A model generated the notes under the pieces. That model ran no database searches. It saw only the letters and a program-made list of their open reading frames with translations, and was not told where the DNA came from. Source: TMP-24 sp041397305 (lineage in GTDB: Bacteria > Pseudomonadota > Alphaproteobacteria > Rhodobacterales > Rhodobacteraceae). Taken from it: a stretch of 64,000 nucleotides of DNA. Both the position numbers and the translations under genes were made by a program. Every line of letters begins with the position of its first letter. Position 1 is the stretch's first letter. Positions 43,525-52,048 of this stretch are shown here, one piece after another. The stretch lies in NCBI GenBank assembly GCA_041397305.1, contig JAWKWX010000012.1, forward strand, positions 20,495-84,494, in the 5' to 3' direction.

Positions 43525-44177
43525 GGCAGGATCACCGGCGGCGCCTGGCGGGGCGGGGCGGCGTCTGCCGGGCGGAGGTAGAGCGGGGCGGGTCGGCCGC
43601 CCGGGGCGGCAGGCCGGGTTCCGGCGATCCGCGCGATGGCAACAGGCAGGCTCAGCCGCGGCGCCTGCGGACGCCCGCCGACGCGCGCCGCGATCTCCTC
43701 GGCGCGATGACCGATACAGACCGGGGGCGGCGCGGCGGGGATCCTGGGCAATGTTTCCAGATCGCACCGCATCGGGGGGCTTTCATGCGCCGGATCAATC
43801 ACTTGGACATAAAGCCTGCCCTGCCGCGCATCCAGGCTGGTGACGCAGGGTCCCTCGGTGCCATGCGCAAGCGCCTCCAGGCTCGATACACCCACCGTCG
43901 GCAGGTCGAGCGACAGCGACAGCCCTCTCGCCGCCGAGACCGAAAGCCGGACCCCGGTGAAATTGCCCGGACCGATTCCGACCCCGATCGCGGTCAGATC
44001 GGCCCAGCGGCAGCCTGCGCCATCAAGCATCGCCTCCAGCATCGGGAACAGCCGCTCGGCCTGTCCGGTGGCCATCGGCTCGGTCCGCTCGGCAAGCAGC
44101 CTGTCGCCCAAGACGAGCGCGGCCGCGCAATGCGCGGCCGACGTGTCGAAGGCTAGGATCAGGGCCTCAGGCGGCAA
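43521..44177 (-). CDS. tsaB: tRNA threonylcarbamoyladenosine biosynthesis protein
   Basis: 218 residues. ALILAFDTSAAHCAAALVLG and GVGIGPGNFTGVRLSVSAAR are the ASKHA-fold TsaB signatures. It partners TsaD/TsaE in t6A synthesis at position 37 of ANN-decoding tRNAs. The start overlaps the Nfu stop by 11 bases; rimI follows with a four-base overlap. Confidence 0.93.
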   Translation of the reverse strand: MPPEALILAFDTSAAHCAAALVLGDRLLAERTEPMATGQAERLFPMLEAMLDGAGCRWADLTAIGVGIGPGNFTGVRLSVSAARGLSLSLDLPTVGVSSLEALAHGTEGPCVTSLDARQGRLYVQVIDPAHESPPMRCDLETLPRIPAAPPPVCIGHRAEEIAARVGGRPQAPRLSLPVAIARIAGTRPAAPGGRPAPLYLRPADAAPPRQAPPVILP

Positions 44178-44730
44178 CGGGCCGGACCTCGGTCACTTCC
44201 GGGATATAATGGCGCAAGAGGTTCTCGATCCCCATCTTCAGGGTCAGCGTCGAAGAGGGGCAGCCCGCGCAGGAGCCCTGCATATGCAGGTAGACGACGC
44301 CCCGGTCGAAACCGTGGAAGGTGATGTCGCCGCCGTCCTGAGCGACAGCCGGGCGCACGCGCGTATCCAGCAGCTCCTTGATCTGCTTCACAATATCTTC
44401 GTCGGGTCCGTCATGGCGCGCATGCCCGTCGCCCGTCGCCGCCTCGCCCTCCATCACCGGGGCGCCGGACTGGAAATGCTCCATGATCGCGCCGAGGATC
44501 GCGGGCTTGATATGGGTCCAGTCGACGGCATCGGCCTTGGTCACCGTCACGAAATCCGATCCGAGGAACACGCCGCCCACACCCTCGACTGCGAAGATGC
44601 GGCGGGCGAGCGGGGATTTTCCGGCGGCGTCCGCGGACGGAAAGTCGGCGGTCCCGACCTCGAGCACCGTCTGGCCGGGCAGGAATTTCAGCGTCGCGGG
44701 GTTCGGCGTGGATTCGGTCTGGATGAACAT
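44167..44730 (-). CDS. NifU/Nfu-type Fe-S cluster carrier
   Basis: 187 residues. Nfu N-terminal domain (MFIQTESTPNPATLKFLPGQ) then NifU C-terminal domain with the Fe-S cluster CxxC in MQGSCAGCPSSTLTLKMG. It delivers [4Fe-4S] clusters to client proteins, and SdhB and other clients are nearby. First gene of the nfu-tsaB-rimI series. Confidence 0.94.
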   Translation of the reverse strand: MFIQTESTPNPATLKFLPGQTVLEVGTADFPSADAAGKSPLARRIFAVEGVGGVFLGSDFVTVTKADAVDWTHIKPAILGAIMEHFQSGAPVMEGEAATGDGHARHDGPDEDIVKQIKELLDTRVRPAVAQDGGDITFHGFDRGVVYLHMQGSCAGCPSSTLTLKMGIENLLRHYIPEVTEVRPVAA

Positions 44731-44821
44731 GGCGGAGCTTTCCTACTATTCCAGTCGGATATGCGCCTTGGCCCGGCCGAAGTCAAGGATTGGAACGATT
44801 CTAAACCCGGGCACAGGCCGG

Positions 44822-45277
44822 TTATGTGATGCTCTCCAGCCGTTCCTTCGACATGTCGCCGGGCACGATCGTGATCGGAATCGGCAGGCTGCCAGAGGAG
44901 CGCGACATCTGGGTGACAAGCGGGCCGGGCCCGTTCTTGTCGGTCCCCGCGCCAAGGACCAGCACGCCGATCTCGGCATCCTCGCGGATCAGGCCGAGAA
45001 TCTCGGCCACCGGCTCGCCCTCGCGGATCACCAGCTGCGGGTCGATCCCCTGCCGGTCGCGCATCCATTTGGCGAAGACCTCGAAATGGGCCTCGATCCG
45101 CTCGCGTGCTTCCTGGCGCATCAGATCCGCGACACCCATGAAATGCGGGACATCGTCGGGTTGGATCACCGACAGGATCGTCACGCCGCCGCCGGTATGG
45201 GCCGCGCGCAGCGCGGCGAACCGCATCGCGTTCAGACATTCGCGTGTGTCGTCCAGGACGACGAGAAACTTGCGCAT
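44822..45277 (-). CDS. universal stress protein family protein
   Basis: 151 residues, UspA fold. MRKFLVVLDDTRECLNAMRF and GVLVLGAGTDKNGPGPLVTQ are visible; the ATP-binding G-x2-G-x9-G pattern is altered, so nucleotide binding is uncertain. It starts 67 bases before the RTX gene stop and is separate from the nfu operon. Confidence 0.85.
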   Translation of the reverse strand: MRKFLVVLDDTRECLNAMRFAALRAAHTGGGVTILSVIQPDDVPHFMGVADLMRQEARERIEAHFEVFAKWMRDRQGIDPQLVIREGEPVAEILGLIREDAEIGVLVLGAGTDKNGPGPLVTQMSRSSGSLPIPITIVPGDMSKERLESIT

Positions 45278-45344
45278 TCGTATCCCCTCAAGGCCGGGCC
45301 ATCATGTCGCGGCATCGGCCCGAAGGCAATCGCGGGATCGCGCG

Positions 45345-48300
45345 TCAGGCGAGGATGAAGTCGCCCGCCGACAGCGACCGCACGCCAAGAAGGCGCAGCG
45401 AGAAATCGGCGGTACCGTCGCCATTGACATCAAGCCAGACCGTGGCGTCGCCGGACGCGACCGTATAGATCAGCTCGTTCGCGGCTCCGGTGAAGGCCAT
45501 GCCCGCGAAATGCAGGCCAAGGCCGGAAAAGTCCAGCCGGTCGAGGCCCGTGGTGAAATCCTCGATCGTATCAGACCCGCCGCCGAACCCCATTTCGGTC
45601 GGCGCGAGAAAGCGGAAGACATCGGCCCCGGCGCCGCCGGTAAGCTGATCCCGGCCCTCGCCGCCGATCAATATGTCGTTGCCCGCGCCGCCCGCGAGAC
45701 TGTCGTTGTCATCGCCGCCGTCGAGCAGGTCGTTGCCCTTTCCGCCCAGGAGGGTGTCTTTGCCGGTGCCGCCGACGATCGTGTCGTTGCCCGCCCCGCC
45801 GTCCGCGAAATCATCGTTCCCGCCGCAATCGATCACGTCATTTCCGAACGAACCGCCGATCGTATCGTCACCCCAGCCGCCGTAGATCGTGTCAGAAGCT
45901 CGGCCGCCGCTCACGAAATCGTTGCCCTTGCCGCCGAACGCCAACCCCGGACCGCCGCGAACGAATATCCGGTCGGCATCGTCGCCACCGTAAGCGGTGT
46001 CATTGCCGCCCGTCATCACGATCGTGTCGAGCCCGGCGCCACCGTCAAGGACATTGTTTCCGCCGTCGCCACGCAGACTGTCGTCGCCATCACCGCCGTA
46101 AAGCGTATCGTCACCCGGGCCCCCGAACAGCCTGTCGTTGCCGTGATCGCCATACAGGCGATCATTTCCCAGATCGCCGCGCAGCACGTCGCCGTCATCG
46201 CCACCCTCGAGGCTGTCGTCGCCGTTGCCGCCGAACACCTGGTCGCTGCCGCTGCCGCCCCGCAGAAGATCGCTTCCGTCGCCGCCATACAGCCGGTCGG
46301 CATCTTCCTCGCCGCTGATCGTGTCATTGCCGCTGCCGCCAAAGGCGCGATCGCTGCCGAAGCCGCAGAACAGGATGTTGTCGCCCGAAATGGCCCTGAT
46401 GACATCGTTGCCCGCCCCGCCGATCACGCTGTCGTTGCCGGGGCCTGCGATCAACGTATCGTTGCCGTCTCCCCCGTCGAGCGTATCATCGCCATCCTCG
46501 CCAAAGAGTTTGTCGTTACCGGTTCCGCCGTAGATCGCATCGTCGCCGGCACCGCCGGAAACCCGGTCGTTGCCGTCTCCGCCTGCGGCGGTGTCGTCGC
46601 CGTCTCCGCACGACAGAAGGTCATTGCCCGTGCCGCCGCGCAGCCAATCGTTCCCGAGGCCGCCATACAGCCTGTCATTTCCCTCATCTCCCGCGAGATC
46701 ATCATCGCCGTCCTCGCCCCGGAGCATGTCTTTCCCGTCTCCGCCGACGAGCGTGTCCGCCCCGGCACCTCCCCAAAGCTTGTCCGTGCCCTGATCGCCG
46801 AAAAGCACGTCGTCGCCGTCGCCGCCCGTCAGCAGGTCGGAGCCCGTTCCGCCATAGGCCGTATCATTGCCCTCGCCGCCCTCCAGCCGGTCGTTACCCT
46901 CGCCACCCTCCAGCGAATCGTCACCCGCCTCGCCACGGAGCAGGTCGTTCCCGGATCGCCCGAACAGCCGATCCCGCTCATCGCCGCCGGCGATGACATC
47001 CGCACCATTGCCGCCGTCGAGGTGATCCTGTCCGCTCCCGCCCGTAAGCGTGTCGTTCCCGTCGAGCCCGATGATGCTGCTGCTTTCCGCAGGTGCTTCT
47101 ATCCTGTCGTTTCTGGCCGTTCCGACGATGATCTCCGCCGAGGTGCCCGGCAGGAAATGCGTGAGCTTCAGCATCTGCACCTGCCCGAACGCCGACAGCG
47201 GGATCGGATTGCCGTCGAAACTCTCGACCCGGATGGTGGTGGTGCCAAAGGTGATCAAGGCGCCGGTCGCGGTCTGCAGCATCGTCAGCTGGTCGATGTT
47301 GCGCAGCCTCGGAAAACTCGTCAGGTCAAGCTTGTCGGTGCCCGCCTGGAAATCGCCGATGACGATCTCCGAGGCGCTCGGCGACAGGATGAACGTATCG
47401 CTGCCCGCGCCGCCAAAGAGCGTCGCCGCGCCGCCCGAACCGCCCGCGACGATCAGATCGTCGCCGCCGCCGCCATAGATCGCGGTCGTGGCTGACCCGG
47501 CGAACAGAAGGTCGTTCGCGCCCGTCCCGGTCTGCACGCCTGCATCCCGATAAAGCGAGACGCCGAGCGGCCCGAGCGTCAGATCGATCTGGCTGATGCC
47601 CCCCTCGGTCGCGCTGGCCGCGAAGAGTTTCACCTGCCCGCCGACCACCGCGGCGCTCAGCGCCGTCACGTCGGCAAGCGACATGGCGCCCGTGTCGGTG
47701 ATCGTCATCAGCGAGACGAGCCGCCCGTCGGGCAGGAGCGTCATCACCTCGATCCCGTCGTCCGATCCACCGGCAAAGACGAAGGCGCGCCCGGCGACTT
47801 CCAGCGTCGCAAGCGCGGTCGCCCCGGCGAAGCGGGTGTAGAGATTGTCGACCACATGGTCGGCCTCGTAGAGAAGCCCCCCCGGCAGCAGGTGGAAGGT
47901 CGAGAGCGAGGAGCTTTCCGACGCGGCCGCGATGACGAATGTCATGCCGTGCAGCGTGACTGTCGCCACGTCCGTCGGTTTTGAAAAGCCGATGCCGAAA
48001 TCGACGGATATCCGGCTGGTCTGGGTGATCGCGCCATTCGCGCCGATCGCATAGGCGGTCAGCGCGTTGCCGGCGGCCGAGGCGGCGAGCAGATAATCGC
48101 CGTAGCCGGTGCTGGCCACCGCCAGACTGTCGATATTGGCGCCCGCCGGAAAGTTCGCGGGCGGCGCGACGGGCGTCATCGTGCCGCTGTCTGACAGGTC
48201 GTAGACAAGTGGCCGGTCCGATCCTTCCGGCGCGAGATACACATGATTGTGCCCGCCCGCCGCATAGCCCGCGACCGCCGTCGGGTCGAAGCTGAACGGA

Positions 48301-48650
48301 TGGTTGAGGCTCGCGCCGAAGCCGCCCGCCGCCAGGTCATAGCTCGCCCAGCCCGAAGGCGTGAGACCCGCAGCGATCAGCTGCGCGCCGGACCCGGCGA
48401 GATCGGGCAGGATCAGGACCTCGGGCCGCGTGCCCTGATGGATCGGCGCCGAATAGCCCTGCAGCGCGACAAGCGTGCCCGCACCCGCCCCCGCGATATC
48501 ATAGATCGCATAGCCTGCCCCGGGACCCGGCAGCGTGGTCGTGACCAACCTTGGCTGGCCGTTGATCCAGACGATATCCAGATCGAAGACATTGGTGGAG
48601 AAGCTCGGGGTTCCGGCGCCAAGCAGCCCTGCGAAGCTGTAGCCGACCAT
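45345..48650 (-). CDS. large secreted RTX calcium-binding repeat protein
   Basis: 1101 residues, start at 48650 with AAGGAG upstream. Residues 1 to about 365 form a beta-propeller-like region (VFDLDIVWINGQPRLVTTTL). The rest is dominated by RTX nonapeptides (GGxGxDxLx), for example GGEGNDRLEGGEGNDTAYGG and GGDGDDVLFGDQGTDKLWGG. It closes with a serralysin-type C-terminal domain (DTIEDFTTGLDRLDFSGLGL) and the type I secretion end LGVRSLSAGDFILA. No protease motif was seen. Unusual Cys appear inside repeats (SCGDGDDT, FCGFGSDR, DCGGNDDF). No T1SS genes are in the window. Probably an extracellular adhesin or structural protein. Confidence 0.93.
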   Translation of the reverse strand: MVGYSFAGLLGAGTPSFSTNVFDLDIVWINGQPRLVTTTLPGPGAGYAIYDIAGAGAGTLVALQGYSAPIHQGTRPEVLILPDLAGSGAQLIAAGLTPSGWASYDLAAGGFGASLNHPFSFDPTAVAGYAAGGHNHVYLAPEGSDRPLVYDLSDSGTMTPVAPPANFPAGANIDSLAVASTGYGDYLLAASAAGNALTAYAIGANGAITQTSRISVDFGIGFSKPTDVATVTLHGMTFVIAAASESSSLSTFHLLPGGLLYEADHVVDNLYTRFAGATALATLEVAGRAFVFAGGSDDGIEVMTLLPDGRLVSLMTITDTGAMSLADVTALSAAVVGGQVKLFAASATEGGISQIDLTLGPLGVSLYRDAGVQTGTGANDLLFAGSATTAIYGGGGDDLIVAGGSGGAATLFGGAGSDTFILSPSASEIVIGDFQAGTDKLDLTSFPRLRNIDQLTMLQTATGALITFGTTTIRVESFDGNPIPLSAFGQVQMLKLTHFLPGTSAEIIVGTARNDRIEAPAESSSIIGLDGNDTLTGGSGQDHLDGGNGADVIAGGDERDRLFGRSGNDLLRGEAGDDSLEGGEGNDRLEGGEGNDTAYGGTGSDLLTGGDGDDVLFGDQGTDKLWGGAGADTLVGGDGKDMLRGEDGDDDLAGDEGNDRLYGGLGNDWLRGGTGNDLLSCGDGDDTAAGGDGNDRVSGGAGDDAIYGGTGNDKLFGEDGDDTLDGGDGNDTLIAGPGNDSVIGGAGNDVIRAISGDNILFCGFGSDRAFGGSGNDTISGEEDADRLYGGDGSDLLRGGSGSDQVFGGNGDDSLEGGDDGDVLRGDLGNDRLYGDHGNDRLFGGPGDDTLYGGDGDDSLRGDGGNNVLDGGAGLDTIVMTGGNDTAYGGDDADRIFVRGGPGLAFGGKGNDFVSGGRASDTIYGGWGDDTIGGSFGNDVIDCGGNDDFADGGAGNDTIVGGTGKDTLLGGKGNDLLDGGDDNDSLAGGAGNDILIGGEGRDQLTGGAGADVFRFLAPTEMGFGGGSDTIEDFTTGLDRLDFSGLGLHFAGMAFTGAANELIYTVASGDATVWLDVNGDGTADFSLRLLGVRSLSAGDFILA

Positions 48651-48730
48651 GCGCTTTCCGCTCCTTGCCTACCGACCGGCAGGCTAGGGCGGAGAGGTTA
48701 ATCTTTGCTGACCGGCAACCGGCAACCGGT

Positions 48731-49216
48731 TCAGGCCGCTTCCGCCAGCAGCGCGCGCAGGTCGAGCCGCTCGGTCACCATCTTCAGGTTGCCATCCGCA
48801 TCGCGCGGCCATTCGCCCTCGGGCCGGTCGCGGTAGATTTCCACGCCATTGCCGTCGGGATCGCGCAGATAGATCGCCTCGCTCACCCCGTGATCGGAGG
48901 CGCCGTCGAGCGGCCAGCCCGCCTCCACCACCGATTTCAGCGCCTGCGCCAAAGCCTGACGCGACGGATAGAGGATCGCGGTGTGGTAAAGCCCGGTCGT
49001 GCCCGGGGCAGGGGGCTCGCCGCCCTTCGATTCCCAGGTATTCAGGCCGATATGATGGTGATAGCCGCCCGCCGACAGGAAGGCCGCCTGGGTGCCATAG
49101 CGCTGCATGACCTGCATGCCGAGCACATCGCGGTAAAAGCCGATGGCGCGGTCGAGGTCCGCGACTTTCAGATGGACATGGCCGATCCTCGTGCCGGCCG
49201 GAGCTTCGAAGGGCAT
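48731..49216 (-). CDS. VOC family protein (glyoxalase/dioxygenase-like)
   Basis: 161 residues. IGHVHLKVADLDRAIGFYRD gives the first beta-alpha-beta unit with metal-ligand His, and GGYHHHIGLNTWESKG and LRDPDGNGVEIYRDRP supply further ligands (His, Glu). Looks like a catechol-2,3-dioxygenase-type or glyoxalase domain; the substrate is unknown. Convergence of RTX and VOC is absent; both are minus-strand. Confidence 0.9.
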   Translation of the reverse strand: MPFEAPAGTRIGHVHLKVADLDRAIGFYRDVLGMQVMQRYGTQAAFLSAGGYHHHIGLNTWESKGGEPPAPGTTGLYHTAILYPSRQALAQALKSVVEAGWPLDGASDHGVSEAIYLRDPDGNGVEIYRDRPEGEWPRDADGNLKMVTERLDLRALLAEAA

Positions 49217-49310
49217 GGGAGCCTCCCTGGATCACTGCGCCAGAGATAGGCCTGTGCGTGAACTGAGGGAAGGGGCAAATGACGCACTGGATCGGTGCGT
49301 CACTGCACAG

Positions 49311-50345
49311 TCAGCTCCGCCGCGAACGGATCATGCCGGTGATCTCCAGCGTGCGGGCGAGGATCGGCTGGGCAATCGCATCGGCGCGGTCAGCCCCGTC
49401 GCCGAGGATGCGGTCGATCTCGGCCGGGTCGGCCATCAGCCGTTTCATCTCGGTCGCGATCGGCGCCAGCCGGGCAACGGCAAGATCGGCGAGCGCGGGC
49501 TTGAAAGTGCCGAACCCCTTGCCCGCGAACTCGCCCACCACCGCCTCGGGCGTCTTGTCGGCCAGTGCTGCATAGATGTTCACCAGATTGCGCGCCTCGG
49601 GCCGGTCCTTCAGCCCGTCGAGCGTTTCGGGCAGAGGCTCGGGGTCGGTTTTCGCCTTCTTCAGCTTCTGCGCGATCGTGTCGGCATCGTCGGTCAGGTT
49701 GATGCGGCTCTGGTCCGACGGATCGGATTTCGACATTTTCTTTGTGCCGTCGCGCAGGCTCATCACCCGCGTCGCCGCGCCCTCGATCACCGGCTCGGTG
49801 ATGGGAAAGAAATCGACGCCATAATCGTGATTGAACTTCGTCGCGATGTCGCGGCACAGCTCCAGATGCTGCTTCTGGTCCTCGCCCACCGGCACATGGG
49901 TCGCGTGATAGAGAAGGATGTCAGCCGCCATCAGCGATGGATAGGCGAAAAGCCCGAGGCTTTCGGCCTCGGCATTCTTGCCTGCGGTCTTGTCCTTCCA
50001 CTGGGTCATGCGGCCCATCCAGCCCATGCGCGCGACGCAGTTGAAAATCCAGGCCAGCTGGGCATGGCCAGGCACCTGCGACTGGTTGAAGAGGATCGAG
50101 CGCCTGGGGTCGATCCCGGCGGCAATGAACCCTGCCGCCGCCTCGCGCGTCTGGTCGCGCAGTCTTGCCGGGTCCTGCCAGACGGTGATCGCATGCAGAT
50201 CGACCAGGCAGTAGATCGTCTCGATCCCCTCGTCCTGCTTTTCGACGAACCGCTTCAGCGCGCCCAGATAGTTGCCGAGCGTCAGCCCGCCGGACGGCTG
50301 GATCCCCGAGAAGATCCGGGGTTTGAACTTGGGCGCGGCATTCAT
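49311..50345 (-). CDS. trpS: tryptophan--tRNA ligase
   Basis: 344 residues, class I aminoacyl-tRNA synthetase. IFSGIQPSGGLTLGNYLGAL corresponds to the HIGH region (here TLGN), and GTKKMSKSDPSDQSRINLTD contains the KMSKS loop. YCLVDLHAITVWQDPARLRD is also typical. Single-copy housekeeping gene. Confidence 0.98.
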   Translation of the reverse strand: MNAAPKFKPRIFSGIQPSGGLTLGNYLGALKRFVEKQDEGIETIYCLVDLHAITVWQDPARLRDQTREAAAGFIAAGIDPRRSILFNQSQVPGHAQLAWIFNCVARMGWMGRMTQWKDKTAGKNAEAESLGLFAYPSLMAADILLYHATHVPVGEDQKQHLELCRDIATKFNHDYGVDFFPITEPVIEGAATRVMSLRDGTKKMSKSDPSDQSRINLTDDADTIAQKLKKAKTDPEPLPETLDGLKDRPEARNLVNIYAALADKTPEAVVGEFAGKGFGTFKPALADLAVARLAPIATEMKRLMADPAEIDRILGDGADRADAIAQPILARTLEITGMIRSRRS

Positions 50346-50434
50346 CGGGCAGGCTCCGGCTGGATTTCGGGTCCCGGCTGGCGTATCGCATGGGTGAGGG
50401 GGCCGTCAACAAGACCCCGTGGAGGGAGCGAGCC

Positions 50435-51118
50435 ATGCAGGATTATCAGGAACCGCCGTTCAACCCGGTGCCGCCGGTGGTCTGGGCCGTGCTGCTGCCG
50501 ATCATCGCGGTCGAGGTGGTGTTGAGCCTCGGTTCGTCCGGCTATGTCGGCGGCCCTGGCGCGATCGGCTGGCGGCAATCGGCGCTGCAGTCCTTCGCGC
50601 TGTCGCCGCAGATGCTGGACGAGATGGTGGCGCGGGGCAGCTGGAACAGCGATTATGCCAAGCGCTTCGTGACCTACATGTTCGTTCACGCGAGCCTTGT
50701 GCATGCGCTTTTCGTCGCGATCTTCACCCTCGCACTCGGCAAGATGGTGGCAGAGATCTTCCGGCCGCTTGCCTTCCTGACGATCTTCTTCGGCGCCGGG
50801 ATCACCGGGGCCCTGGCCTATTCGCTGGTTCCCGGGCTCGAAGTCTGGCTGATCGGCGGCTATCCGGCGGCCTACGGTCTGATCGGGGCCTTCACCTTCC
50901 TGATCTGGGCGCGGCTCCGCTCGACCGGCGACAATGCGGCGCGCGCCTTCGTGCTGATCGGCACGCTTCTGGGGTTGCAGCTTCTGTTCGGCATGCTCTT
51001 CGGCGGCGCGCCCGACTGGATCGCCGATCTTGCGGGCTTCGCGGCGGGTTTCGCGCTGTCGTTCCTGCTGGTCCCCGGCGGGCCGCAGCAGGTCCTCGTC
51101 CGGCTCCGGCGCCGGTAG
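50435..51118 (+). CDS. rhomboid-like protein lacking the catalytic dyad
   Basis: 227 residues from the ATG at 50435 (GGAGGGAGC upstream), with about six hydrophobic helices. The rhomboid H-x4-H appears as FVHASLVHALF (His85, His90), but the GxSG motif is GGYPAAYGLIG (residues 141-151), so the catalytic Ser is replaced by Tyr143. The TM6 His is Asp198 in ADLAGFAAGF. It therefore seems to be a pseudoprotease (iRhom or Derlin-like). Function unknown, possibly membrane-protein handling. Confidence 0.8.
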   Translation: MQDYQEPPFNPVPPVVWAVLLPIIAVEVVLSLGSSGYVGGPGAIGWRQSALQSFALSPQMLDEMVARGSWNSDYAKRFVTYMFVHASLVHALFVAIFTLALGKMVAEIFRPLAFLTIFFGAGITGALAYSLVPGLEVWLIGGYPAAYGLIGAFTFLIWARLRSTGDNAARAFVLIGTLLGLQLLFGMLFGGAPDWIADLAGFAAGFALSFLLVPGGPQQVLVRLRRR

Positions 51119-51159
51119 GGCTCATCGTCGCACGGCGTGCGCTCTGTGCGCCTCCCGCG

Positions 51160-51576
51160 TCACATCGGCGGCAGCGTCTCGAATGCGGGCAGCGACGGAT
51201 CGACCGTGTCCCAGCTCAGTCGGCGCTTGTCATAGAAGCGCATCTGCGGCTTCAGGGCCTCCGGATCGTCGAGCGTGGCGATGTTGATCGCCACCACATC
51301 CGGCCTGCGGTCGGGCGTGCCATGCACCCAGGTGCCGCATTCGGGGCAGAAGGACCGCCCTGCCAGCATCCCGGAATCCGCCTTGGTCTTGTGGGTCTTC
51401 GTCTTGCCGGCGACCTTGAACGCAGACATGGGAAAGGCCGCGATTGTGACATGGCCCGCGCCCGACGACTTGCGACAGTCGAGGCAATGGCAGTGGCCGA
51501 CCATCATCGGCTCGCCCGTCACCTCATAGCTCACGGCGCCGCACAGGCAGCTGCCCTTCAGGTTCGAATCCGCCAT
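51160..51576 (-). CDS. GFA family zinc-binding protein
   Basis: 138 residues from the ATG at 51576, preceded by GGGAGGAAACC. GSCLCGAVSYEVTGEPMMVG, HCHCLDCRKSSGAGH and FCPECGTWVHGT hold the two zinc sites of the glutathione-dependent formaldehyde-activating fold. It may bind S-hydroxymethylglutathione or act on another thiol adduct. Divergent from the HxlR regulator. Confidence 0.93.
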   Translation of the reverse strand: MADSNLKGSCLCGAVSYEVTGEPMMVGHCHCLDCRKSSGAGHVTIAAFPMSAFKVAGKTKTHKTKADSGMLAGRSFCPECGTWVHGTPDRRPDVVAINIATLDDPEALKPQMRFYDKRRLSWDTVDPSLPAFETLPPM

Positions 51577-51598
51577 GGTTTCCTCCCGACTCATTGTA

Positions 51599-51615
51599 AC
51601 TTTCAATTTGAAAGT
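51599..51615. promoter_or_regulatory. operator ACTTTCAA-T-TTGAAAGT between the GFA and HxlR genes
   Basis: A perfect 8-bp inverted repeat (17 bp with centre T), extending with one mismatch to 23 bp (GTAACTTTC...GAAAGTGAC, 51596-51618). It lies midway between divergent starts (51576 and 51659), a typical HxlR-family site that could control both genes. Confidence 0.75.
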
Positions 51616-51658
51616 GACTCTTCTATCCTCGTGCGTCAATGAGATTGACGGAGATCGC

Positions 51659-52048
51659 ATGCCCGACACCTATCGCTCCGCTTGCCCCATAGCGTCCGCG
51701 CTCGACATCGTCGGTGACCGCTGGACCCTGGTCGTGCTGCGCTCGCTGATGGCGGGCCTGCAGCGCTACGGCGAGCTTCGGACGATTCCCGAAGGGATAT
51801 CGACCAATATCCTCGCCGACCGGCTGGCGCTTATGGAGCGCGAGGGGCTGGTCACACGTCACCCCTATCAGGAAAATCCGTGGCGCTACGAATATCGCCT
51901 GACCCGCAAGGGGGCCGACCTTCTGCCGGTCCTGCAGGCGCTGGCGATCTGGGGCGGCGCCCATATCGGCGACCGCTGGGTTCCGCCCGGCTGGTTTTTC
52001 GACGCAACGCCCGATCGGTTCTACCCCGACGCTAGCGCGACCGGCTGA
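51659..52048 (+). CDS. HxlR family transcriptional regulator
   Basis: 129 residues from the ATG at 51659 with CGGAG upstream. CPIASALDIVGDRWTLVVLR is the HxlR hallmark, followed by the winged HTH YGELRTIPEGISTNILADRL. HxlR members often respond to electrophiles such as formaldehyde or diamide. The target is probably the GFA gene and itself. Its 3' end overlaps murJ by 17 bases on the opposite strand. Confidence 0.94.
   Translation: MPDTYRSACPIASALDIVGDRWTLVVLRSLMAGLQRYGELRTIPEGISTNILADRLALMEREGLVTRHPYQENPWRYEYRLTRKGADLLPVLQALAIWGGAHIGDRWVPPGWFFDATPDRFYPDASATG

Noticed and set aside
45600..47100. Regularly spaced short repeats that at first sight resemble a CRISPR array
   Set aside because: They are degenerate 27-bp coding units of the RTX nonapeptide, without identical repeats and unique spacers.
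44826..47495. 889-residue plus-strand ORF opposite the RTX gene
   Set aside because: It is the mirror of the RTX repeats; high-GC coding sequence keeps the antisense frame open. The repeats and secretion end are on the minus strand.
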